64,000 nt of DNA. Source: Acanthaster planci (Eukaryota; Echinodermata; Asteroidea; Valvatida; Acanthasteridae). The first letter of the stretch is position 1. Every line of letters begins with the position of its first letter. The stretch is from assembly GCF_001949145.1 (NCBI RefSeq), contig NW_019091409.1, positions 476,385 through 540,384 on the forward strand, in the 5' to 3' direction. Under the pieces are notes generated by a model. That model was not told the DNA's origin, did not search any database, and saw only the letters and a program-made list of their open reading frames with translations. Made by a program: the position numbers and the translations under genes. Of this stretch, positions 12,401 through 24,300 are shown one piece after another.

Positions 12401-14155
12401 TGTCATCCAATTTGTTGATACCGTTTTATCCAGTAGTCGGAATACATTTAAAAATGATTTAAATCTAAGATCATAGTTTATCAGAGCCAAATTTGATCGG
12501 CCCATCAGAAATTAAGTTTCAGAGGGTCCTTCAATAAAATCTGAAAGCATTGATATTACCTAAAAGCGCAATCCAAAAGTTCTGCTGTTAGTGTTATTAT
12601 TACTGTAGGGGACCGTGCTTTAAAAAGGGCGACCTCACTGTTACATTTCTAACACATGAATATGTGCATATTGTGTAGCTGATCTACATTGTATTTGGGT
12701 CATTTGCATGTTTGTGTGTCAAGAATTGTTGCTTGATGACCTTTGTGCTTGCCGCGCGCAAGGACTGGTAGTACTTGGTAGACATCCACCAGGAAAATAA
12801 GTTCCAAGAATATTTTAGACAACTGATTGAATGTATTAAAATTATTGTAATGTACAATAATAACCCCCTGGTATTATGCGGTATTTTGGTGACGTATTAA
12901 TTGAAGCTCACATTACATGTACTATGATTGCGCATGAATACAAACAAGACAGTATAAGAAACAGTCGAAGACTTTCACTGGGCTCGCCACGAAGTTCAAG
13001 TTTTAGAGAGACCCGGAAAGCATGGGTAAATTTTGATTTCAGTAGCACCCGTTTTTGTGTAGGCGTAGTCCCATGGCAAATTTGTAGTACAGTCGACATA
13101 GAAGCCCCCAGTGAGTACTTCTTGGTTTTGTTTGTGATATTAATGTGTTATGGTGTGCATGGACATTGCCGTTAACTTTGATGTACACTATGTAAGCAAC
13201 GATACACATGTATGCTATAGTCGGTGAATGTACATGTACATTGTGTATATAGATACAGTTGGCTCATTGGGAGCTCTCATTATTTGGTTATTTCAGGCAA
13301 TGTTTTTTTTTGGGGGGGTGGAACTCGGGGATCTATGCCTTTAGGCATTTGTTTATCTGACATCACGTGGGCGGTAATGCTCAATGCGTAAGATGTCAGC
13401 GACAAATTCACAGCATTCTACGAGGCTCTCCACTTGACGATGGACATTGTATAATGTAGTGAAGAAATTCAACGCGCAACTTGGGAAAATGGAGATTATT
13501 TTGAATACCTATAACTGAAAGAAGAATGACTAAAACGCACACTTATTTGCTCTACAACTAAAATGAATGGGATAACTGTTAAAAAAGACACCCCACTATG
13601 ACTAAATAAAAAAAACCGCATTATGAATGCCTGATGATTACAGAGAAGGTTCTTTGTATGAAGTTGGACATAACAGGAAGACTTTATAATTGGACTATAA
13701 ATTCATAAACAATAAGTCCATATCAATACCCTTGCACCAATTGGAAAATGAATTAACATAAAATAGTGAAAGTCTACCTCCAATTCGAAATCCATATAAA
13801 TGTCATCAATGAAGTCGTAACGAACAATAGAAGGGAATCGTATAATGACTTAGCAAACTGGACTTGGAGGATTAAACCAGAAATGTGCACTCAAGGAAAA
13901 AAACCGTAAAATTCTCATAGTTTTAGGAAGTAGCACCTGCATTGTAAAAATGGTGCAAGCTTCAGATTTTGAGCATTTTAGAGATAAACGTCAATTTGGA
14001 TCGCGTTCCGGTTGAGTGATTTGGGTGAGCGCCAAAACTGTGTTTGTATATTTTATGCTAATAGTTACACATGAGTGACTCCCAGATATGCGTTTGACAG
14101 TCATGTCCTGAATTCAACCCTTGTCTATACATGGCACCAAAATGACGCTAAACCC
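9427..14155. other. No gene recognised
   Basis: AT-rich sequence with an (AAC)n-like stretch at 11163-11205 and homopolymer runs near 9925 and 13305. A 99-codon plus-strand frame at 11814-12113 contains one hydrophobic stretch but matches nothing I recognise and has no supporting context. Confidence 0.45.
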
Positions 14156-14159
14156 TTGT

Positions 14160-15000
14160 ATCCGTGATGTCACGACTGTCACAACCTGAGAGACCGAGTC
14201 ACTGGCACGCTCCAAGCCGAAAGGAACTGACGGGCAGTGGCCAGGCTGTGCGGGGTCCACCATCGCTCAACGATTATGTGTCTTGGAGAGCGCTACAACA
14301 CAACGGGTACCTCCACAGATTGTCCCCGAGCTTGCAGGTCGCGGGTCACGACCGCTGATCATCCCCCAGAAATACAGCAGCAGCTGAGGGCGGCATTGGA
14401 GGGTACAGTCCACTAATTCAAGCACCACTGAAAACAGTGTAAAATCAGCACTGTTCAGGGTCCAATAACATGCACGCCAACATCCCTGAGATTTTTAAAA
14501 CACAAATGAAAGTCTTGTCTGGTCATTTATCTTTCAATTTCTTTTCAATTTTTTCTGGGTTAAAACCAACGACATTTTTAATTATTCCCACAAAACAAAA
14601 TCAAACCCCAAAAAGTGATTTTTCCGAAGCCTGATTGCAGCCATTTTTGAAGTGGCAACCCTCAACTTTCTCGGGCATTTAGGACGATTTTTCAAACGCA
14701 GTTTTTAGCCATTCTGCTCTCATATGAAAGCTCAAAGACCCAGGGAGTTGATCCTGGCAAGGATGTACACAATCTCACCAATTTTGGGGCCAAACAACCT
14801 CCTTTTTCAAAAGATACTGTGGGTGCACTTTTAATGTTGATGAGCTGGCCGGAAACTCTCACTTGAATTAGTGGTCTGCACCCTGGAGGAAGAAAGGGCT
14901 GCTATCCCACAGGACCAGCTGGGACATTACTGTCAATCCATGAGGCGACGAATTACAGCTGTTCTTGAATCAAATGGAGGTCATGTTAAGTAGTATTGAA
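14160..15000 (+). mobile_element. Internally deleted Tc1/mariner-like transposon
   Basis: Near the left end the plus strand encodes a Tc1 transposase-like DNA-binding region in broken frames (ERYNTTGTSTDCPRACRSRV, then TTADHPPEIQQ). At 14884-14993 it encodes the typical C-terminal end (AAIPQDQLGHYCQSMRRRIT, then AVLESNGGHVKY and stop). The DDE catalytic core that should lie between them is missing and replaced by unrelated AT-rich sequence. This is a non-autonomous deletion derivative. Confidence 0.65.
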
Positions 15001-15163
15001 CTGTAAATGCGACTTTTGTGAGCGGTGGTGGTGCCTTTTTTCCCATGAGTGTACATACATCGCATGTAGCTATTGCCAAAAGCAGACCCCCGTGGAATCA
15101 GTTAATTCATCTCCGGATTTCTTCTTTAGTTGATAAGTAGTTAATTTGTCACTGGCTTTTTCA

Positions 15164-15169
15164 TTTATT
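15164..15169 (-). terminator. Possible poly(A) signal of HAO copy B
   Basis: AATAAA on the minus strand, 67 bases beyond the copy B stop codon. Confidence 0.5.
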
Positions 15170-15235
15170 TTACGGAGTCTGATGCTATCGACACAAAAGT
15201 TTAATGTAATAAAGTTTGGTATGTTGAGGAAGCTT

Positions 15236-15306
15236 TCACAAGTTGGCAGAGAATGATGTTTGCTTGACAACCAGATCTGGTGTAATGTCGCCCACGCTGC
15301 GACAGC
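15236..15306 (-). CDS. HAO copy B exon 8 (stop)
   Basis: Encodes [20 protein letters not shown] and ends SANL with TGA at 15238-15236. It has the same length and phase as the copy A exon at 1183-1253, but ANL replaces AKL. The basic residue required at the second-last position of most peroxisomal PTS1 signals is therefore missing. Confidence 0.92.
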
Positions 15307-18300
15307 CTGTGGGATCAAGGGTAGAACAGCATAACATGTCACGTGGAATAAAGGACTAAATACATCACGAAAAATAGTTTATTCTGTAGTCACTATGCCC
15401 CAGTTACGAAATCAACAGCACAGAGGAGGCCCACACAACTCGCTGGCTGATTAAACCGAGAAACCCTGTCCCGCTCAAAGAAGTGAAGATGTCATTAAGA
15501 TAAAGATTAAGATAAGATTCTTACCTGAGAGTGCCATTGCCAAACTGAACTCATCTCTGATCATCTCAAGAACCTTCCTTACTCCTCCTTCTCCCTGTGG
15601 AGGGAAAAAAGAAACCTCTTTCGTAGCAAGCAATCTATTATAGCAAGCAATCCATTATCACCGCACACGGTTAGTTTTTCGATTTGCCAGGCCATAAACA
15701 AGATCAAACTAGACAGATTTTTGTTAATAAATGAAGCTCACGTCGATAATGAGTTGAAGCGAGCGTTTTCAACTTGACTGAAACAAACGTCAAGGCTACA
15801 TATTTGGGTAGTAAATGAAAAAACATTTCCGCAATTGATAGATTCTAACTACAAAAAATTATAATAAGTAGCGACTGAGAAAAAAGTACCATATGGAAAT
15901 CAAGCAATGACCATTCACACTCAACCTTTTCCTTACTCACTATACTAGCACGCCAGCTCGTTCGAATTCCTGTTTTCCCCCTTTTTTGTGATGAGATCTA
16001 AGAAAAATGATGCTAAAGCTGTTACACGGGGAGGGGGGGGTGATAATTCAGGAGACTATTAAACTATATTACCAGCAAGCTTCTTATGGTGGCATTTTGC
16101 TTCATTGAACTTGTTTATTAACAGCTATGAGTGTTATTACACTGTTATTGTACTAGACTGCATACATGTATTTGGCACGAGCGGATGAACTAGGGTGTCT
16201 CCTGAGTCGACGGTCTGCCTGGAGCCACACTGGTTCTTTGCCTTCAGCCGGCAGCTGTGTCTGCCGGCCTCTTTTCTCTCTGAACCCCTGCTGCCATGTG
16301 GGAAGACCTTTTTAGTCAAAGGCTAGGAGAAGGATTTTCAAACCCAGCTACCCCTTTCGTCATAAGTCGCGTTTTTAACGTACTGATAGGGCTTTGAGGA
16401 GTTATCTCAGGGTGTCTGTGCGGGTCGCGAGCGTTCTGGCACCTTAAATCTCAGCAAAGGCTGGAGATATTGAAATGGGAAGAGCGCACGGAGGAGCACA
16501 GACTGCCAAAGGTACTGCTCTACGGTGAGAGTACAGATTCACCCAGACGGCCAGGCAGACGAATGCTACGCTACAGATGTCATCAAACGCCATCTTAACG
16601 CCGCCCCCATTGCAACTGGCGACTGAGAAGGAAAATCTGGCAAGGCACCGTCCCAGATGGCGAGCTGTAACCAAAGATGGCATCAACGCTGCAATCACAG
16701 ACACTGAGCTACAAAATACCGAAGCCAGACGCTGACGTCACAAACGCCATAACGTGGCGCAGTCGACCCCTAAATTCTCCTGATCCCTTCGATTATGAAG
16801 ATCTGCCACACACACTGTTATCGTAAACTATACAGTATTCAAAACTCCTTCTCATGGCAGATACCATGCACAAGGTGGTGAGGATGAGCAGCTTTCTGAT
16901 TCAGCCGTTTTTGGATTTAATTATGATGGTCTCCGGATGGTTGATTCCCAGAGAAAAATGGTACCCAGACGGCTCAGTGGGGTGAGCACATACAGACGGC
17001 TTCAGCTTCAAGGTCTTCAAGAAAGCCTTTCCTCTACCTCCTTGACATGCCTGGCAGAATCTGAGAGTAACGTCATCAGCACTCATGTACTGTTTGGCTA
17101 AGGAGGTTGGGAAATCAGATATGTTATACGTTAGTGCCAGGACTGCACCCTAAGAAGCAACATTCTCCATAACACTGCCCCATCACCACTCGTCAAACTA
17201 TTTAGCAGCAAAAGGTGAATGTTAAACGGGTGGGTGGCCATGTTAAACGAGTGGGTGGCCATGGACGGTGGACCTCCGTCCAAACGTTTCATTCTTACGC
17301 ATTTCGTCAATCACAACAGCTGGTGGTGTCTCTTGCATCAAAAAGTTGACTCAACTTAATGAAGACTTACATCATAGGCGAGTCCCCAAAGTACCGGCCG
17401 ACCGATGAAGACGGCCCTCGCTCCCAGGGCCAGCGCCTTCAACACATCGGTGCCTCTCCGTACTCCTCCGTCAAGATACACCTCGATATTGGAACCACGC
17501 ACTGCTTCCACTACCTCAGCAAGTGCATCGATCTACATGAATGTTTGAAAAAGCATGTATGCTTAGAGATTTATAGTTTCTCTCAAAATTATTCAAAATC
17601 GAGTAACAATTTCAATCGCAGTTCTAATGTATTTTCAAACTGCATGATCAAATTGGATTTTAACATTCCAAGTTCAACTGAACAGGTTGGCATATGAAAC
17701 GAAAAGTTAAGGAGAGCTAACGATGCACGATGACTGAAGAGGTCAACAGAGCAGGAAATGCTGACGACAGGTCATGGCCAATGGCCCGTTTTAGTAATAA
17801 TACTTGTCTAGTAACAAATTAGTAATTATTTGCGAATGTGTATATAGGGCCGTGGAAGCACCAAGCGTGAGCGTCTCTTGAAATCAACAGGGTTGCAAAT
17901 TTTGATGTCACTTTTTTATTTCTCACTCTTGTAGCCAGAGGCGAAGTTACAGTGAAAAACACACATGATTTGAAGTAAAAGTTACAACGTTACAACGTTA
18001 CAAATCATTACAAAAGCAAAATTCGTCGACAAAAGTAATCATTACGATAAGAAAAAAAATACTGCTATACATGAACATCAAACCTGAGTTATTAAAACCG
18101 AGGAACACTTATAAAAAAACACACAGAACAACGCGCAAATTGCATGGAAAGAAACACAAACCTTCCTCATTATATGTTAAAAAATAACTTTCAACTTTCT
18201 CTCAACAACATGTACTCCGAAATGTTGTACATTTCTCTGAAGAAATCCTCTAAGCTGCTATTTTCTGGTCCAAGTTGATATTTTGGATGACAAAAAAAAA

Positions 18301-21300
18301 GACAGTAAAAATTGTTCTCCTCCCGAGCGCACGAGGCCACAGGTGATAAAAAAAGTTTTCCGTTTATGTTTAAAAATTTGAACACACTTTTGACATGTAC
18401 TTGTAATATTTTTATCATTTTAATTCTCAAAAATGTTTTCTTGATGTAGATATATATTTTCTGTTTGAACGTGTAACACTTACCGTGGCTAAAGTACCAT
18501 CCAAATTGCGACCCCCATGGTTGGAGACGATAATCCCGGCAATATCATGCTTCAAGGCCTCCCGAGCATCTTCTTCTGTTAATTTACATTCCATTAGAAG
18601 AGACAATGTCTTGTTAAATCAGCCATTTTATGAGTAGAAGGGAGGAACAAGGCTCTCAAGAACAATCACGTCATCCCGTAAGCAGCAAGCTTGAAACAAC
18701 TTGACCGGCTGTCAGCCTGCAAGTAGCCAACAAGCCGATCGTATATTTCATCAATGGGCAATATTTTCCTCTATTCTGGTTTCTCCACAGACCGCCTATT
18801 TGCCTTTACCTGTCAGAATACCCTTCAGTACCACAGGAAGAGAGGTGATGCTGTGCAACAAGTCTATGTCCTTCCAGGTTACACTGTCGTTGGTAATATT
18901 TGCTCCAAAACTTGACATATCGACCCCAGGAAAATGAGCTAGCCTGTCAATTAGAAAACAAAATATGAAGGATGGGGATGAAAACTAAAAAGTAGTGCCC
19001 GGAAGTCAGGGTATAACTGAATAATTAAGATCTATAAGAAACCGAGTAGATATAATTTAGGCCTATCCTACAATCCCTTTAGCTTTCACTTCAAACTCGG
19101 GTGTTAAAATCAACACGTTTGGGTGTTATCAGATGACCACAGCATAGGGTGTTACTTTAACACAGATGATGTTACTTTGCACACCTATAAGTGTTACAGT
19201 GCACTAGAAGGTGTTTTAACACCAAATAACTCCAAAATTTTAACACCAGTGAAAAGTGTTGGTGTAGTCTTCTGATAACACCGCAGGTGCTAAATTTAAC
19301 AAATTTAAGTCAGGTCACTAATCTGCATTCAGTATCAATTTGTTTGTTCGTTGGTTATCTATTCAAAAGAAACCGGGAGCCCTGTCGAAAACAGTAACAG
19401 ATCCACCAGTAAAAACGTTCGTGTCGAAGCTTAAGACTTAAGTTTGTTATTTCCATACGTTTCCAAACTTACCCTTTCCCCGGTGGAAGCTTAAGCGACC
19501 TCCGACTTGTTCTGCGGGGCACTGAACAATCTATGGTCACAACTAGTGCTCGGTATCCAAGTTTTTCCGCCTTCATAATGATCGAACGGACGATATCAAA
19601 GTCTCGAAATATTTGAAGCTGTACCCAGAGCAGTCCGTTTGGTGACGACGCTGCAGCCACATCTTCCATTGTCGAGGTGGTGCCAGAACTTAGCACCATT
19701 CCTGTTCCTGTAGCCTTGGCAGCTGTCAATAAAATCAGACTACATGTACATACATGTACTTTCAACACTAATATTGCAGCCTGTAAATATTTTCAAGCTT
19801 TCAGAATAGTTTTCAAATGATCTTATTGGTTGTTATTAGGGTTGTGACTTAACACGGAAAGGAATTTTTTTAAATTTGCTGAGACTTTTCAGCTAGCCTG
19901 CTTTAAATTTATTTTAAATGTCAACACAAACATACCGCTTGATGCAATTTTATGGTGCAATTGTCAGTTCCATTGAATATTGATAACAATGTTATTTTTT
20001 TAAGTATTGGCTTCATATTTCCGTCAGGCCAGCTAGCTTTATTTCGTACAGCGCATTTCGTGAACAAAATTCATAATTCGGAATTCGTCGTAAAGCCTAG
20101 GTTTCCTTTATTAGATTACGTAAATGTTTCGATTCAGATCAATGGAATGCTCTCATTGAAATTTCAGGAATACCAAAATATCAGAGGGCCTTATTCTGCC
20201 GTTTGACTGACCTGTTGCAATACAGGTTTATCGATTTAAATACTGACATTACAGACGGTCCAGTGAGCTGGCGAAGGACTATGGTATAAATGAAGATAAT
20301 CAAGTTTGAGGTTTTATAGTACTTTAAATCGGATTCCAACTTATCTCGAATTACAACTTCACCTCATAAGTTGAATATTGAAGTGGGAAGGTTGGTCTAA
20401 TATTACAGAAAAGGTTAAATCAGCACTTTTTTCCTTGAAAGTCCCTTACACAGTATATAAGCTTTAACAGATTTAACTGTATTGTTCTAAGAAACCAACT
20501 GTCATACAATCAGTATTACGTTACAGTTTTAATGGTGTAACATTTTGTTACCATTAACTCTGAAAGGGGCGTGTTGTTTTGGACCATCTCCCGGTCGGGG
20601 GCGGCCCCACACAGCTCAGCTATCCCATGACTGATTTTAAAAAATATTTTCATTGTAAATGGTGAGGGGATTATCATGCGTGACATATGTTTTCCTTGAC
20701 GTCAACAAGCTTGCGATAGTCAAAAGCCTACAAAACTTGTTTTTTGCTCGGTCAAGATCTAGGGGTATAAAGCGGGCGTCATCTTGAACAGTTATTAATC
20801 AGCGAATGTTCAACTAATGTCATAGACGCTTGTCTACAAGCGAGACTAATAAACCATGGTAGTGACCGACAAGGTCGGAGTTTATAATTTCATTTTGCTA
20901 TACTTATAAAGGACAGGCGTGAAAGGAAGTAAAAGATGAGATATCACTAAAGATAGACTTTCTGCAGAAAATTTCAAAATCAATTCAAAACATTGTGGCG
21001 AATTGGACAGCCTTCATGAGTTGAAGAAGATCGGTTGAGAAGTAATGTCGTCACAAAGGCGTGAGTTTGTGCCGGAAATCAGGGTATAACTGAAATCAAA
21101 TATTGCTTAGCCGTGAAAATTCCAAAAGAGGGAAGGTGACTGGACATCACACATGACGCTAGTCGGCACCGCTCTTGATACAGATGTATATACTTACAAT
21201 TAGGCTCTTACCTTTTACATTAAAACGCCGCGTTTTAAAAAGGGTGATATTTTCCCCTCTTCTTGGGTACTACCATTCTAAATGCATTTTCTCTCTTGAG

Positions 21301-24300
21301 AAGTTCCAAAAATACCTCACAGTTCGTCATTTTTTCTTAACACAAAACACAGTAGGGGTGCATCGCAGTCAAAAAGTTGATTTACGCCACGCCCCGGCTA
21401 TTCTGTTCCACAAATATCGACATCAATGCATTCACCTCTAGCAGTGGCCAGTTCCCCCTCGATGTGAGCAAAGCAATGCGCCGCTGTAGGTGCCACGGCT
21501 ACCGGGAAAGCAATCTCTTGACCCAGCAAGGTGGTACGCATGTCACGGTGAGAGACATCTCGTAGAACGCGGGGTCTCAGTCTGTATCTGCGGCAGAAAA
21601 CACACGAGTTTTGTTTGGTTTGTTGGTTTGTTTTTTCTTCAATATTACATCTCCATGTCTTTAAGATTAACCATTTCTTAAATTTTTTCCTGAAGAAAGG
21701 GAAATATTATAAAGTTTGATACGGTGCGTCTTAATTTTTCACAAAAGCAAGGTTAAAAAATAAACGATCAGCATTGTTCAAGAGACTCTTTCAGTTGGCA
21801 TGTTTAGATTTCTTCATTTGGTAAATACATTTTTTCGGAGGCCCATAATAGTTTTATACTCTGCATAATGGCGTGTACTTTAGCCCTTGACAAGGGCCAG
21901 CCTATTGGACTCCCTTCGCCTGACAAGGGCCAGTTAATTGGACTCCCTTCGCATCCTTGGACCTATGCCCCACCCCCAAAGTTTGTGAAAAGCCTCCTAT
22001 GAGCCCCATTTTTCTTATACGAATTCACTCCCCCGATCTGGTCATTAATTCATCAATGCTAAGGATCGAGTATGAATTTTTTTGCCGCATGCATGGCATC
22101 ACTAGGCCGCACGCATTCCCTCGTCCAATTACGGACCATTTGTCTTATCTATTCTTATAACAAGTGATTACAGCAACACATTTTACATTTAGGCGATAGC
22201 TGAGTACTTTGAGCGCTATTAATAGAAAAATACCAAATCAAAGGTTTAGATATATTGATTTGTAGCAAGGATACATGAATCAAAACTCTCTTAACTTTAC
22301 ACCTGGAGCACTATGGAATGGAAAATTTGACATGTATTAAGTAGTCATCCAAGTCAACTCCATTTGACAGTTGGCATTGAAGTTAGAATCTATACACCAA
22401 GAATGTACCTTGTACCTGTAACCATTTTCGTGGATTGAAAGGTTTATTCTCTGAATTCAAGCAAATGGGCCACATCCAACCAAAGAAAATTTTCTCTGTT
22501 AAATTCATCACGCTTGCTAGGTTCCAATCTATATGCTCCAATTTAAATCTCATCTCTGCTCTTCCGCCTATTTTAAGAAGTTAGAAAAACTGTTATGTAT
22601 ACCGTATTTAGGAAAAGACACATGTCAGGAATCTATCTTTGTCAAACCAAAACTGTCTGAATTCGGCATTTCGAGTAGACGATACAAACTGAACTAGTAT
22701 AATCTTCTTGGCCGATCTACAATGAAATAAATGTTCTAGAAAACTACAGGAACAAACTGCATAAAATGCGTGCATCTCCTAATTTGGTCGAGCTAAACCT
22801 GGTAAGCTATGGCCATTCTTTTTTTGATTTATCCCATGTACCTTCTGCAATTTTCTGCACTATTTTTTTTTTATCTGACACAACATACAAACCAATACAT
22901 GTGTAGCTTTTATCATTTTTCCAGTGAATTTTGAATGTAGCCACCTCTATTTTCGTTTCTTCTCCACCTTCCATGTCTCTCGATTGGATGCTGCTGTTGC
23001 GCCTGCCGACCTCAAGGAGTGTAAGCATAAATTTAAGAGGTCCTACATTTCAAGGATGCATTCCCTGGCCATGGTGTAACTTAGGCCTACTTTTTTGTCT
23101 TTGACACCGATGTGCACACATCTTTTGATCTGTATGCTGATTTGAACAAGTACTTATCCATTGTTGAGTTTATCCCTGCTGCTGACATATATCTCATCAA
23201 CATATGGACAAGCTACGCTTGAACCTTAGCAATTAGAATTTCATTCAATCTTACTCTTTTGTATGCGTTATGTGAAATAATCTGACGAGACAGATATCAT
23301 TACGTCGTAGAGAACTTAATTCCTCAAATCTTAAGAATCCTACAAAAGCCATAGTTATACTGGGATTTCTTAGAATAAAAAATCATTACTATCTTGGAAC
23401 TTATTACAGAGCTCAATGAGCATATCTGAAGTGACATCTTGTTTGGAAGTCTCACGACCGGACTTTTTTTTTCAACTCACGAAGGTTTTTGACGAAAACG
23501 TTGTTAGTGAGATCTAAAAACCGTTCATGTCGTGCACACTTGATTCCACGTTGCTAATGAAATGACACGATGCGCTGCGCCTTCCCAAAGCAATTCTGTT
23601 AGATAAACCTCTACCTGAATGGGCTGAGCTGGCAAATCCTTGAAGCTGCTCTTGACACAGGGCCAAGGGCCAAAAAGGGGCCGAGTTCCACAGGGAATCA
23701 CCAAAGTAGGCCTACCTTTTGCCTTATCTTTCTGCATTTTCTTGAGTCTTTTCAAAATTAATCTTGCGGGGAACCAACCAGTTACATTCATCTGACCAAT
23801 TATGACTAAATGCATATGCCCCCTCCGTCCCCAGATACCACCACCGAGAGCTGAACCTTTTACATTTTGCATTGAGCTTAAATAAAATGCAAACCCGTCT
23901 ATTAAATTGGGCCCCAGTCTCTATCTAAATACTGTCGTACATACTCTTATGTAATACTAGAAGTGGCCCTCTGAAAGATCCTTAAATTCTTTTGATGCCA
24001 CCCGTTCTTGTATGGTTATAGAGGTAAGCCAGTGTCCATTATTTGTTGCAGTTGGCTTTAGGGCGTTGGCTTCGTCACAACATGATTGTATTTGTCTGTA
24101 GTCATCATTTATTAAATTATTTTGGAAGCCGAGTTTACGTCTTTTGTGTTAGAAATTAGTTCTCTTCGTCTCTTTGCGTCTAAGCCTCAATAATAATACT
24201 CAATTCCCGTGTCTGTATTTGTCAATCATCACTATCTGATGTTCTGCTTAAAGGGTCAGCCAAAACACTTTTTTATCGTGAATGGTGTCATTTTAATACA

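Noticed and set aside
12876-13175. A 99-codon plus-strand ORF
   Set aside because: No recognisable domain, no splice or promoter context, and the opposite strand is also partly open.
15070-15342. A 90-codon minus-strand ORF as a separate gene
   Set aside because: It is oxidase exon 8 and flanking 3' UTR and intron read in another frame; its apparent start lies in the intron.
16901-17168. An open minus-strand frame proposed as the last oxidase exon
   Set aside because: The encoded residues do not resemble the oxidase C-terminus. The true exons 7 and 8 were found at 15525-15594 and 15236-15306 with matching phases.
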